From positions 62,001 to 126,000 of the forward strand of contig JAULBX010031370.1 in NCBI GenBank assembly GCA_032358255.1: 64,000 nucleotides of DNA, read 5' to 3'. Both the position numbers and the translations under genes were made by a program. Origin of the DNA: Heterotrichella gracilis. Its lineage: Eukaryota; Sar; Xanthophyceae; Tribonematales; Xanthonemataceae. Positions 1 to 10,167 of the stretch are shown here, piece by piece; the first letter of the stretch is position 1, and each line of letters begins with the position of its first letter. The notes beneath the pieces were generated by a model. That model saw only the letters and a list, made by a program, of their open reading frames with translations. It was not told the DNA's origin and made no database searches.

Positions 1-419
1 TCCAACGGTGGCGGGTCAAGGGGGAGTACGAAACAAAAGCCCAAAAAACAGTTGGGCACACCTTTCGAAGTCCAGCTCAAAACACTCCAAACACAAGCCC
101 TCGTAAAGCTAATTGCTGCTGAGTGCTGAAGGTTGCTAGCCAGTATCGCTGTCGAATTGACGCGTAGGCAGCCAACCGAGACATTAAAGTGCTCATTTAA
201 TACCTAGTCAGACGCACCAACCCACTCCAACCCGATACCAACGCCAGGGCTCTGTTCGAGGCAACTTGCCGCTTGATACCACACAACGGGTCACAATACG
301 GCTTAAGGTAGCTTGCTGCTACTCTGAAGAGAAGGCAGATCTCCCGTAACGCTTGTGGCGTATTTTGGAAACTTACCCGTACATCCCCTCCAGTCAGCTA
401 CTGCACAGCTCAAGGCACC
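1..419. other. 5' flank of the PLAC8 gene
   Basis: No open frame with recognisable content and no RNA gene is visible here. The stretch presumably holds the promoter and 5' leader of the PLAC8 gene that starts at 420, but I see no clear TATA box or other named element. Confidence 0.4.
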
Positions 420-1967
420 ATGTCTGCTCCTATCCCCCACTGGCACACGGGCGTGTTTGACATCTGCGCCGATGCAACCACCTGTGAGCTTCCAGACCCG
501 TTGCTTGATCCCTTTGCCCCATCTTGCTACCTAGTTGGTGTGCCACACCTCTCCCCTTTGGACCCTTGATCGTTGCAAGCTGGCAAGGGAGTGAAGCAAA
601 ACTCTTGGGACACCTCACACGTCATGCCTTGGCTGCAACTTGTCGTGTGAGGTGTGGCACACCTTGCGCCCAGTCATTGCACAAAAATTGTAAAAATTGA
701 TCCTCCCCAGCAACAAGCAGTCTAGACAGTGCCAGGTGGAACCAGGTGGCGTTGCTGAGCGAAGTCGACTGCTCTGGCTGTGTTGCTGGAATGCACATAA
801 GTAACTAACTAGCTGGTTAAAGTGACCTGCACACCTGGCACACACCAGGACACCTGGCACACACCAGGCTGTGCGAGTGCCACTGCCTGGCCACCCCCAG
901 GCCTTGACTGCCAGCCACTTACTCCTCACCCACCTGCAAGCACCCCTCCCGGCCCAGCAACATACACACCTGCCTGAGACCCCTTCCCCCCCACCCTAGG
1001 AGGCAATCACCCCTCCACTTGCAGCCACCCCCCTGTATCGGTCCAGAAAGTAACGCCACCCCCTTGCTGCGCAGGCGCCCTGGGCTATGGCCTCACCCCC
1101 TGCCTCCATGGGGACAACCTGAGCAGGCTCGAGGGGAAGAATGGGCCGGGGCCCTGCCTCATGTATGCCCTGGCCAGCTGCTGCTGCCTGCAGACACGTG
1201 AGTATGTAGCTAGATCCTTCCAGGCAGTGCCTCTGGAGTACATCTCCGTACTGGCAACCCCCACCACCTCCAGATACAACCCTGTGCCCAGGGCACATGC
1301 CAAGCACCTGCTGCCTGTAGATGCGTGAGTGATTGAGTGAGTCCCAATGCGTTTGTGAGCATGCAACCGGACCAGCAATTAGTTAGCAAGTAGCTAGCAA
1401 GCTGTATGTGGGGTTTTAGAGTTGAGCATTAGGGTTTCACTCCCCTCCCCGCGCCCCTGCAGTTGTGGCCCGCCCTGTGCGCCGGAAGATCCGGGAGACC
1501 TTTGACTTGCCTGAGGACCCCTGCAGCGACACCTGCATACACTGCTGGTGCTCGCCTTGCGCAACCTGCCAGGAGACCAGGGAAATCAAGGTACGGCCAG
1601 GGCAGTACCCCATTGTGTGCCCCACAGGCCATGCAGTCTTGTTGTTTGCCTGCATACACTGGTGTAGGGTTTAGGGTTTAGGTCCAGTTTCAGCATTAAA
1701 CTGTCCCCTGCGTCACGTCCCTCACAAATGCCAAGTGTGCTGCTGAAATGCATGTGGCCGACCAACCGTGCCATGCATATGCTGCTGGCGCTAACCAGCA
1801 CCCCCAAAGCTCTTACCCCCCCCTTATCCTGTGCCACCCGCCTCCCCCCCCGTCACTGACCCTCCCCTCCCCCCCTCCCCCTGCAGCGCCGCTCCGCGCT
1901 GCTCACCAAGCCCCTCTACGTGTACAGTGCATACACGCAGCCCCCCAAGGACCAGATGATGTCCTGA
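420..1967 (+). CDS. PLAC8/PCR family cysteine-rich protein
   Basis: Four exons, 420-483, 1075-1197, 1463-1590 and 1887-1967, join with closed phase into 131 residues. Each intron has GT-AG ends. The product has the PLAC8 layout: an N-terminal W-x-TGVFDICADATTC segment (residues 8-22), a middle CLMYALASCCC stretch (about 49-59), and the diagnostic PC-x3-C-x2-C-x-C-x2-PCATCQETRE block (about 82-103). It ends in a short QPPKDQMMS tail like that of plant PCR/FW2.2-like proteins. Known members are small plasma-membrane proteins linked to metal efflux (cadmium, zinc) or organ-size control; which role applies cannot be read from the sequence. The start is the first ATG of the exon that supplies the family's N-terminal tryptophan. 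Exon 4 is partly repeated downstream, so an alternative last exon is possible. Confidence 0.88.
745..815 (+). mobile_element. Relic LINE 3' end in PLAC8 intron 1
   Basis: This stretch resembles the extreme 3' end of the LINE fragment at 5533-5950. Both carry a gcgtggcg/gtggcgtt block, a tcgactgct/ccgactgct block, then tgttgctggaatgca followed by a short run of taactaacta. Only the last 70 or so bases remain. It shows that the same non-LTR family inserted more than once in this window. Confidence 0.5.
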
Positions 1968-2345
1968 GGCGACCAGATGATGGGCACATAAGGGCAAGGC
2001 AGGCAGCGCCCCACGCATGCACGCATGCAGGGTTTCAGCAGGCAGCTGGGGCCCTTTGCAGATAATCACGGCGCACCCACCCACAACCCCTCAAGGACCA
2101 GATGATGGCTACATGAGCGCAAGGCAGGCAGCGCCCCACCCACTCCCGCATGCAGGTGTTTCAGCGCGCAGCCGTCACCCTGGGAGACAAGGCCACATCA
2201 CGTGTGGCCCACAAGGTTCGGTGTGGCGCGCGCTGCTTACCAAGCCGCTTCACGTGTACAGTACCGAGATGCAGGCATTTTACGATGGATGGGGCGCGAG
2301 GCTTGCTAAGGCGCTGTGGCAGGGCCGGTAGCGCGCCCCACCCTA
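1968..2345 (+). repeat. Degenerate copy of the PLAC8 terminal exon and its 3' flank
   Basis: Segments at about 2088-2180 and 2219-2284 repeat the terminal exon and the sequence just after its stop. Shared blocks include aaggaccagatgatg, gcaaggcaggcagcgcccca, gctgctyaccaagcc and acgtgtacagta. The copy lacks an evident clean reading frame to a family-like C terminus, so it is more likely a relic than a used exon. A TTTAGGG-like accctaaaccctaa run follows at about 2340. Confidence 0.65.
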
Positions 2346-3775
2346 AACCCTAAGCAGGGCAGGAGGGCAGCTCAACCTAAACTCTAAGAAGCAGGAGGGC
2401 GAGGGCACTCAAGCAGCAGGCTCACAATTTGCAGATTTGCCGCTGGTGAGCTGCTCTACGGATGGAGTCTAGCACAAACACACAGCCACAGCCACAGCCT
2501 GGACCCTAGGGAACCCTAGCAGGGTTGGTGGTAGCGCAAAGTTCTACGTTATGTGCCCGCTGAGGGCTGCTTGGAAGTCATTTTTCTGTGACGCAACAAT
2601 AATATGGTGTTTTACATATACCCCACCAGGTGGTAATACTATGGGGTGTTGGTCGCCATCGTATGCGCTTGTAGGTGGCAACTTTAAGAGTTGGCTTTAT
2701 AGCCTTGCATCCATATGCCCAGTGTTTGATTTGGTCATTTAGCTGTTCTTTTTATCATAGCCCGGGCCTTTTTGGCTTGCAAGGCTTAGGCCAGGGTGCT
2801 TCGCTAAACCCTGTACAAGGGAGTCTGCTCATTGCGTGTATGCATGGTATTTATCTTTGATAGCTCACTATGAGTTTTCGTTGCATCGACCAGTGGTCTT
2901 ACATAGCCCTGACACTCCAACTGCCAGGAATGTAGTCTACGCCCCTTTTACATGGCGGTGGCAGTTGTGGCAATCAACATGCTGGGAAGAATTGGATCAC
3001 CATGGACCATCTCCAGGTGGGAAGACTTGGACCAACTCTTCAACACCTTGAAGGTGTTTAACTGCATTAAATTGTATGTGCCCCTTTGGGCCCCAGGATC
3101 AGGGCAGCAGCAGCACCACAGCCACACTGCACGAAACTCAACTGTTAGCAATACCTGTCAGTGAATGTATCCGCCTGTGTACATGTGTAACAACTTGTCG
3201 AGATACTTCAATGAAGTATCCAGCTGTAACTAATGTAATAGTTGTTAATCATGCTGTTGACAATGTGCCAATTTGGAGCCATCCTTGAAAGTTGACTTGA
3301 GTAGTCCACTCAGTGCCCAAATAACTTTTTGATCAAGTCAGCAACTGGCAGTCATTTGTATGTGGAAAGAAGCGAGTGCCACAACCTGAGAATTTTGAAG
3401 CTGATTTGCTAGGGGAAAAAGGTATCGCTTGCAGTGTAGACCCCTTCTCAACTTGCACCCAACTTGCCAACAAGTACCAGACGCACTGCCACCCTAAACC
3501 CTAACCGTTGAAAGTACCCCCCGCAACCCCTCACCATCCGCCAGATGCCCTCCCATCCCCACCCAGCGCCGCGCCCCACCGCTCACTCGCAGGCGACCTG
3601 AGGCAAAGTTCCCGCACGTTCAATGTACTACACCTGGTTCACCCCGTTAAGTTGACCCCCTCCCTGTTTTGTCAATCGACTGTGAGGAACCCAGCGGCTC
3701 CGTTCGAACCCCTCTTCCCCCTCCCTTCCCTCCACCCCCCCACCCTCCCCCCTTGCCAGGCGTGCATAGCCCCCT
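2346..3775. other. Convergent intergenic region, PLAC8 to GMP synthase
   Basis: This 1.4 kb stretch is more AT-rich than the exons and holds no coding or RNA gene I can support. It lies between the 3' ends of two convergent genes. A perfect 9-bp inverted repeat with a one-base loop occurs at 3202-3220. Confidence 0.5.
3202..3220. repeat. Short perfect inverted repeat
   Basis: GATACTTCA at 3202-3210 pairs exactly with TGAAGTATC at 3212-3220 around a single A. It lies downstream of both convergent genes, so it could be a 3' processing hairpin or a small cruciform. No function is shown. Confidence 0.5.
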
Positions 3776-3880
3776 CCGACCTATTCCCACTCAATGGTGC
3801 CTGGTGGCTTGGATGTGGTGTCATACACCACCCGGTTGATGCAGCGCACCGTGCTGCAGACCTTGGTGGATACAGGCTCC
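3776..3880 (-). repeat. 5'-truncated copy of the last GMP synthase exon
   Basis: Read on the minus strand this copies the end of exon 10: it encodes [16 protein letters not shown] followed by a stop, with a few substitutions against the real exon at 3988-4185 (for example a TTS in place of ITS). It lies just 3' of the gene and has no upstream part of the exon, so it is a partial tandem duplicate of the terminal exon. Confidence 0.75.
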
Positions 3881-3987
3881 CCACAACACCATAGGACTGT
3901 CCGTCCAGTGGGACTATCTGTCCATTGCCCCACCCCCTACCCCACCAGCCGCCCAGCACCGCAGCAGTAGTTGCAGTTCCCCTCCGC

Positions 3988-6900
3988 CTACTCCCACTCG
4001 ATGGTGCCCGGCGGCTTGGATGTGATGTCATACACCACCCGGTTGATTGAGCGCACAGTGTTGCAGATCTTGGTGGAGGCGTGGCGCAGGAAGGCGGGCT
4101 CAAAGGGGTACCAGTCTGCAGTCATGCCGTCGGTGGAGGTGACTGCGCGCAGGGCCACCACGTAGGAGTGGGTGCGCTGGTCGCCCTGCGGGTGGGTGGT
4201 GGGGAGTGTGAGGGTGGTGCGTGGAGTTGGGGTGAGGAGGGCGCTGAGGGGTTGGGGTGTTGAGGGTATTGGAGGTCTGGGGTTTGCAAGGGAGGACGGC
4301 CACATGGGAGTGGATGGTGCTGGTCACCCTAAACCCTAATCCATAACCCCTAAATCCTGGAACCTGAAATACGTGGGAGTGAACTAGGCGCTGCTCATCC
4401 TACAGACTTGTGCCCTACATGCGTGTGGCGCAAGGTGCATGGTCGCATCCAGCCACGGCTCAGCCTGCGGACTAACCTATGACTCCCACCGGATCTGGTC
4501 ACTTCAGAGCCCACCCCACCCCTCCATTCTCCCCCGCATCCACCTGCAATCCCATGCTCTCCACCGGCACCCAACCCTACACCCTCAACCCCACCCACCA
4601 CCCCAATCACCCACCTGCACGCCCACGCTCTTCACCGGCAGGAACACCGCAAAGGCCTGCCAGATCTTGTCGTACAGCCCCCACTCCCGGATGCAGTTGA
4701 TGAACACCTCATCCACCATGCGAAGCACATCTAGCTTGTCCCCCTCGGTCACATCGCCAAGCACCCGCACAGCCAGGCCGGGGCCGGGGAAGGGGTGGCG
4801 GGTGATGAATGCCTCTGGGACATTCAGGGCGGGCAGGCGGCCGAGGGCACGCACCTCGTCCTGCGGGGGGGTATTTGGTCAAGGCAAGGTGGGTGGGTAT
4901 TCATGGCCTTGGGCGAATTTCTTGTGCCCTCCCACAATTTAAAGGGTCGAGACCTAACAAAGACTAGATAATTAGCCGTAAAATCACTCAATCGGCCAGC
5001 CTGGAATGAGCTCAACTTCAAGCTCCAAACCTCCCATCTTGATGGCTCAAACATTCCAACACATGCCATTATTATTTTGCCATTTTCAGAAGCAGCAATG
5101 CCAATACATTCCCACGTGTCTCAACGGTTTCGATAACAACAACAATGATATTAACAATAGTAGTAATAAGACATCACATCTATACACCTGTTATGGTACT
5201 ACATGCATTTTGGCTCCCACCTTGAACAGCTCCCTCAGCGGCTCAATGAGCTTGAACTGCAGGTCCTTGGGCAGGCCCCCCACGTTGTGATGGCTCTTGA
5301 TCATGTGGCTGTGCTTCTGGCCAGACCCGGGGGGCGGGCAGGACTCAATCACGTCCGGGTACAGGGTCCCCTGCAGGTGGAAGTCAGGGTTTATGGTTCG
5401 TGATGTGCCGGTGTATGTTTTGTGCACGTGCGTTGTCGTTGTGGGGTGAAGGGGACGAGCAAGAGGAGGGAAGTGGAGGCTGAGGTGCCTGGGCATGCTT
5501 AAAGGGCATGCATATCTGATGAATTATGAAAAATGGCATGCCATGGCATGCCATCCGTTCTCCTTAGCAAGTGTGGGCAACAAAGCATAAGTGACAAACT
5601 CAAGGACATTACGAGGCTACGCTGGTTGGGACATTTAGGACGTTTATCAGACGATAGGGTTCCTACATGTATGGTGTTTGGTAGGGTAGAGGGGGCAAAG
5701 GGGGTAGGTAAGCCAAGGGCCACATGGGCTGACTTACTCCAGCGCGACCTCAAGTCGCGTGGGATCAATAAGTGGTTCAAACAGTGTCAGGAAAGAGCTG
5801 CGTGGCGCCGCATATGCAAGACCGACTGCTACTCTGGATGTATTGCTGGAATGCATGTAACTAACTAAATAACTAACTAACTAACTATGGCATGGCATGT
5901 AATCTGGCTGTATTGCTGGAATGCATGTAACTAACTAACTAACTAACTATCTAACTATGGCATGGCATGGCATGGAATCGAATGAACTATGATTTCTTAG
6001 ATGGCCATCGAATGATGGTTAAAACCCTCACTCCCTGTCCCTACCCCACCCCACCCGCATTCCCCCACCTGCACCAGGAACTGCGGCTTCTTGCCCAGCT
6101 GCCCCTGCAGCTTCACCGCAAAGTCGTTGAACACATCAATGAACTCCGCGCCAATGGCCTTGCGCTTGGCCTCTGGGTCCGACAGGCCCTGCAGCCGCGC
6201 CATCATGCGCTCCCGGTCATCCACCATGGTCACGGGCAGGTGCAGGTGGTTCTTGAAGGTCTCCATCACGCGCTCAGCCTCCTGTGGGGGGTGGAATGGG
6301 AGGGGGATGAGGGGTGGGGGTAACTTGTCGCCACCAACTACCACAGATCAGCTACAAGGGGTGGGGAAGGATATGCATCCGATATTGGGATCGTCCACCA
6401 TGGTGACTGGCAGGTGCAGGTGGTTCTTGAAGGTCTCCATCACGCGCTCAGCCTCCTGTGGGGATGGTGGGGTGGGGGGAGAGTGGGGACAGAATTCTAC
6501 GTTACACGTTTATCATCTTGTGCGGTGGTGCGGTGGATACGGGTCACACGGACCCCATGTGCACATGCGTTGGTGGTACCAATCGGCTGCGCTGGCGGGA
6601 CATGCCCCACTGGAGCTACGGGCTCCACCACATGCGCATTACTGGCGAGCCTTTGATCAGGGTGTGCGGGAATGGCTCAGAGTGTGTGGGGATGCTGCAA
6701 GGTGTGTGAGGATGGTGCAATGTATTTGAGGATGTTGCAAGGTAGTTTAACCACGAGCCGGGAGGGGTGAGTCCGGCCCGCGGCTGATATCCGTGCATGC
6801 ATGTGCGGAGGTTTTCAGCCACACGCCAGTGGGTGCTAGGCGGGCGGATAGTTGGCCTCCGGGAGTAAGTGAGACCATCTGGGGTGTGTGTGATCGGGTT

Positions 6901-9398
6901 TGTTGTAATGGTGCACGAGATTGTATCCTTTGCCCATGATTTTACATTCGCTCCTCACCTTGCATCACACCCCGCCGCCACCATTGCTAGCCCCCAGTGA
7001 GCACACATCGCACCCCACAGCTTAGGGTTTTGCTGTTCCCGCTCAACACCTCCCCCAAACCCTACCGCAAAGACCCAACCACCAAACCCTAGCGCAAACC
7101 CTTCCCCCACCTTGTATCTCAGCAGGCCATTGTCCACAACCACGCAGTGCCGCCTGTTCCCAAACCCTAGCGCAAAACCCTATTGCCAACCCTATCCCAA
7201 ACCCTTCCCCCCACCTTGTATCTCAGCAGGCCGTTGTCCACAAACACGCAGTGCAGCCTGTCCCCAAGCACTTGGTGCACCAGGGTGGCGGCCACTGTAC
7301 TGTCCACACCACCAGACAGGGCGCAAATGACGTGGTCATCGGGGCCAACCTGGGAGGGAAGAGTAGGGTCTAGTTAGGAAGGGTGTCTGTGGATTCTGTA
7401 TAGTTGTTCAAGAAAAAATAGTCATGGTGGCCCCACAAGTGTAGAGCACAGATTAAATCCAAAATCCCAACTAATCCACAGAAATCACACAAAACCACCG
7501 CCCCCCCACCCCCCCAAAAATACCCTTACCAGCTCTCGGATCTTGTCCATCTGCTCCTCAAGCACATTCTCCATCTTCCAGTCCCCGCGCACCCCCGCCA
7601 CCTCAAACAGGAAGTGGCGCAGGGTCTCCTTGCCCCGCTCGCTGTGCACCACCTCAGGGTGGTACTGCAGCCCAAAGATCTTGCGATCACGGCACTCCAC
7701 GGCCACGATGGCGCCCTGTGGAAGGGTGGTGGTGGGTGGGTGGGTGGATTGGGAGTGCAGGTGGGTGGGTGGTGGGTGTACACAAGGCAGTGGTGGTGTG
7801 TGACGGTGTGGTGTCAGGGATTGGGCATGGGTAGGGCGAGGAGTATAGCATGGCAAGGCGCGCCACCAATGCCACAGCGACATGACCTCCATGCATGGAG
7901 GATCCCACATGGCTGCCATCTGACTCCCCCATCCCTCCTCCCCCCTCCCCCTCACCTGCTCGCTGGTCGCCACCGCCACAAAACCCTCCGGAAGGGTAAC
8001 CGCCTCGTCCCCATGGCTCATCCACACCTGCAAGGGCAAGAATTCACAAGTTCAGATGAGTGCCACACATGGGCTGCAACTCCTATAAGGAAGTCAGAGG
8101 AGAAAATTGAGCTGCAAATCCTCACTTGCTGCGTGTGAACCTCCTTTGTGGGGTTTATGGTTTAGGGTTCAGGGCTGGTCTACACCTGCTGCGCGTGCAA
8201 CTCCTCTATGGGGTGTAGGACGTAGGTTTAGGGTTTACGGTTTAGGGTTTTAGGCTGGTCCCCACCTGCTGCAAGTGGCCCTCCTCTGTGGCGTACAGCA
8301 GCGACGAGTTGTCAGTTCGTATGGGCATGCGCCCGTACTCGCCCCCGTCTGTGGCCACCTTGACCTCGCCCCCCAGCTGGTGCACGATGAGCTGCATGCC
8401 GTAGCAGATGCCCAGCACGCAGATGCCTTGCTCCTGCGCGGCAAGGACAGGGTGTAGGGTTAAGGGTTTGGGTTGAGGGTTCAGCAGATGCCCAGCACAC
8501 ACATGCCTTGCTCCTACAGGCAAGGACAGGGTATTGGGTTTAGGGTTTTAGGCACGCAGTTGCCTGGCAAGGTGAGGAGGTGAATTAGGGTTTAGGGTTT
8601 AGCAGGTATTCCAGCACGCAGGTTCCTTCCCCTGGGCATGGCAAGGAAACTTGCGAGGGCAACAAAGGTCGGGGCAATGCCATCCTGTGGCTGCTTTTCA
8701 AGCTTCAACTGGGCCTACACACAGGTGGCCACGGGACCCGCAGTCGGTGGAAGCACAGCCAGCAACAAACTGGCATGTGCAGCACGCAAAACCCTCTTTA
8801 CCTGGCAGTATGGGAAGAAGTCTTCTGGCACGCGGGGGGCGCCCTCCAGGTGGACGGAGTTGGGGCCGCCGGAGAGGATGATGACGCGGGGGTTGGCACC
8901 CTTTATCCGCTCCTGGGAGGGGGGGCGGGGGGTGGGGTGGATAGATGGTTCATAGGTTTTCATAGGGATGAAGGAGTGGCTGTAGGGTTGAGGGAGTGGA
9001 TGCCATCCAGGGGAGGGATTGTGGTAGTTAAGTGGCAGTAGGGGGGGTGGCGCCCAGGGTAATACAGAGTTGCAGGATGGCATGCATGCACGGGTTTGAT
9101 ATTTTGCGAGGCATCTGACTGCAATAGCGTGTGGCGGCAGGGTTAAATATCAGACTACAACTCAGCGTGGCATGCATGGTCCCCGACAAGAACTACGCCT
9201 CACCATGGTGGCATCGCCAGGCATGAGCATGGAGTAGACCCCAAACTCCCGCACCCTCCTGGCAATAAGCTGCGTGTATTGGGACCCATAGTCCAACACA
9301 AGGCACAGGCTGTGTGCCGCCACGGCTCCAGCGTTAGACAGGCGTGCTTTCTTGGGCGCATGGCCATTGGCGTCTGTCATCTTGTTGTTGTGCTGCAC
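3988..9398 (-). CDS. guaA: GMP synthase (glutamine-hydrolysing), full length
   Basis: Ten exons (9204-9398, 8802-8912, 8266-8433, 7956-8027, 7530-7715, 7215-7349, 6069-6281, 5221-5370, 4615-4860, 3988-4185) join in phase 0 throughout to give 557 residues, the usual size. The enzyme converts XMP to GMP using glutamine and ATP, the last step of de novo guanine nucleotide synthesis. The N-terminal class I amidotransferase has DYGSQYT near residue 35, the nucleophile in GICYG (Cys112) and the His-Glu pair in QYHPEVVHS (His201, Glu203). The synthetase part has the PP-loop SGGVDS at 256-261, and the C-terminal dimerisation domain ends in KPPGTIEWE. All catalytic residues are present. The start at 9398 gives a short hydrophilic leader; an ATG six codons later is possible. 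Edges of exons 3, 6, 7 and 10 are duplicated in nearby non-coding DNA, and a LINE fragment sits in the intron between exons 7 and 8. Confidence 0.96.
5533..5950 (+). mobile_element. 5'-truncated LINE (non-LTR retrotransposon) fragment
   Basis: A 111-codon frame at 5533-5868 encodes the region C-terminal to a LINE reverse transcriptase. It has the typical [17 protein letters not shown] motif, then [15 protein letters not shown] and a W-x10-WRRIC pattern. The stop is followed by two direct copies of a short tail unit (tgtattgctggaatgcatgtaactaac) with (AACT)n microsatellite, a common LINE 3' end. The rest of the element is missing. Similar sequences flank it (gatgaattatga at about 5518 and gaatgaactatga at about 5979), which may be an imperfect target-site duplication. 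It is antisense to its host gene, in a GMP synthase intron. Confidence 0.8.
6388..6463 (-). repeat. Intronic copy of the 5' edge of GMP synthase exon 7
   Basis: On the minus strand this repeats the acceptor and the first 22 or so codons of exon 7 ([17 protein letters not shown] and onward) with very few changes. It lies about 170 bases upstream of the real exon, inside the preceding intron. No donor follows it that would keep the frame, so it is not obviously used. Confidence 0.8.
7097..7160 (-). repeat. Intronic copy of the 3' edge of GMP synthase exon 6
   Basis: The last 15 or so codons of exon 6 (VDNGLLRYK) and its GTGGGG-type donor are repeated about 104 bases further along the intron. 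The sequence between the real edge and the copy is made of degenerate AAACCCTA units. Splicing from the copied donor would need a second acceptor, which I do not see. Confidence 0.8.
8482..8525 (-). repeat. Intronic copy of the 5' edge of GMP synthase exon 3
   Basis: The acceptor region and the first ten codons of exon 3 are repeated about 80 bases upstream in the intron. The shared sequence includes agcagatgcccagca and atgccttgctcct. The spacer between the copies consists of GGTTTAGGG-like telomeric units. Confidence 0.75.
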
Positions 9399-10167
9399 TC
9401 CCGTGCACTGCCCAAGCTCGACTGGTCGAGAGCGACGAGGGGTCCTAGCTGCGCCTTCAAATAGGAGTGGTTGCAGGGTATAGGACCCTCTTGTGTCGTA
9501 CTGTGGGTCGCTGCTGTCACATTCCTAGCTGACTCGACAGGCCCCCAGTTCAAACGTGACAGGCGAGGGATGGCGATTTGAGCTCCGCACGACTCACGAA
9601 CCAGCAGTGCAACCGTGACGACTCTCAAGAGAGGACCGCGACGTTTCTTTCGAACAGGAATTGGGTTTCCTCTGCCAAGCGTTGCTATCCAGGGTTACAA
9701 GAAGGCCAACGAACACACCGTCTTCCTGCAGCAGCACGCCTGCCATCACGCAGAGGGGGTGGTAAACTATGGTAGAGCACGAGCAAGAAATCCCCTAGCT
9801 TAGGGTATACAATCAGAGGAGAAACCCTTGGGCCAAAATTTGGTCTGCGTGTAGACAACGGCTGGGAAGGAGTCCACGTTGGAGTATCAGTGATAGGCTT
9901 TTCCCAAACCAAACTCTCGAGTTGGAAGAACCCCCCTGTTTTTTTTCAAAACATTTCGTTGAATGGGTGCAGGAAATTGGGGTTTCCAGGTGAATTGGCG
10001 TTGCAGAGGGCAGACGACACCCATCAATGTGGAGACACCAATAGTCTGTCTAAAAGATGTGCCAGTAAAGAGCCAAGCAGCAAGGTGCGCACACCGCATC
10101 GCCCATCACACCATGGCATCATTGCGGCATGGCGATGCCATCGCCCAATGGGATGGCGTCAGTTGTA
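9399..10167. promoter_or_regulatory. Region upstream of GMP synthase, downstream of FKBP gene
   Basis: Both flanking genes are transcribed leftward, so this 770-base stretch holds the FKBP 3' end and the GMP synthase promoter and leader. I see no recognisable core-promoter element and no coding potential I would defend. Confidence 0.35.
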
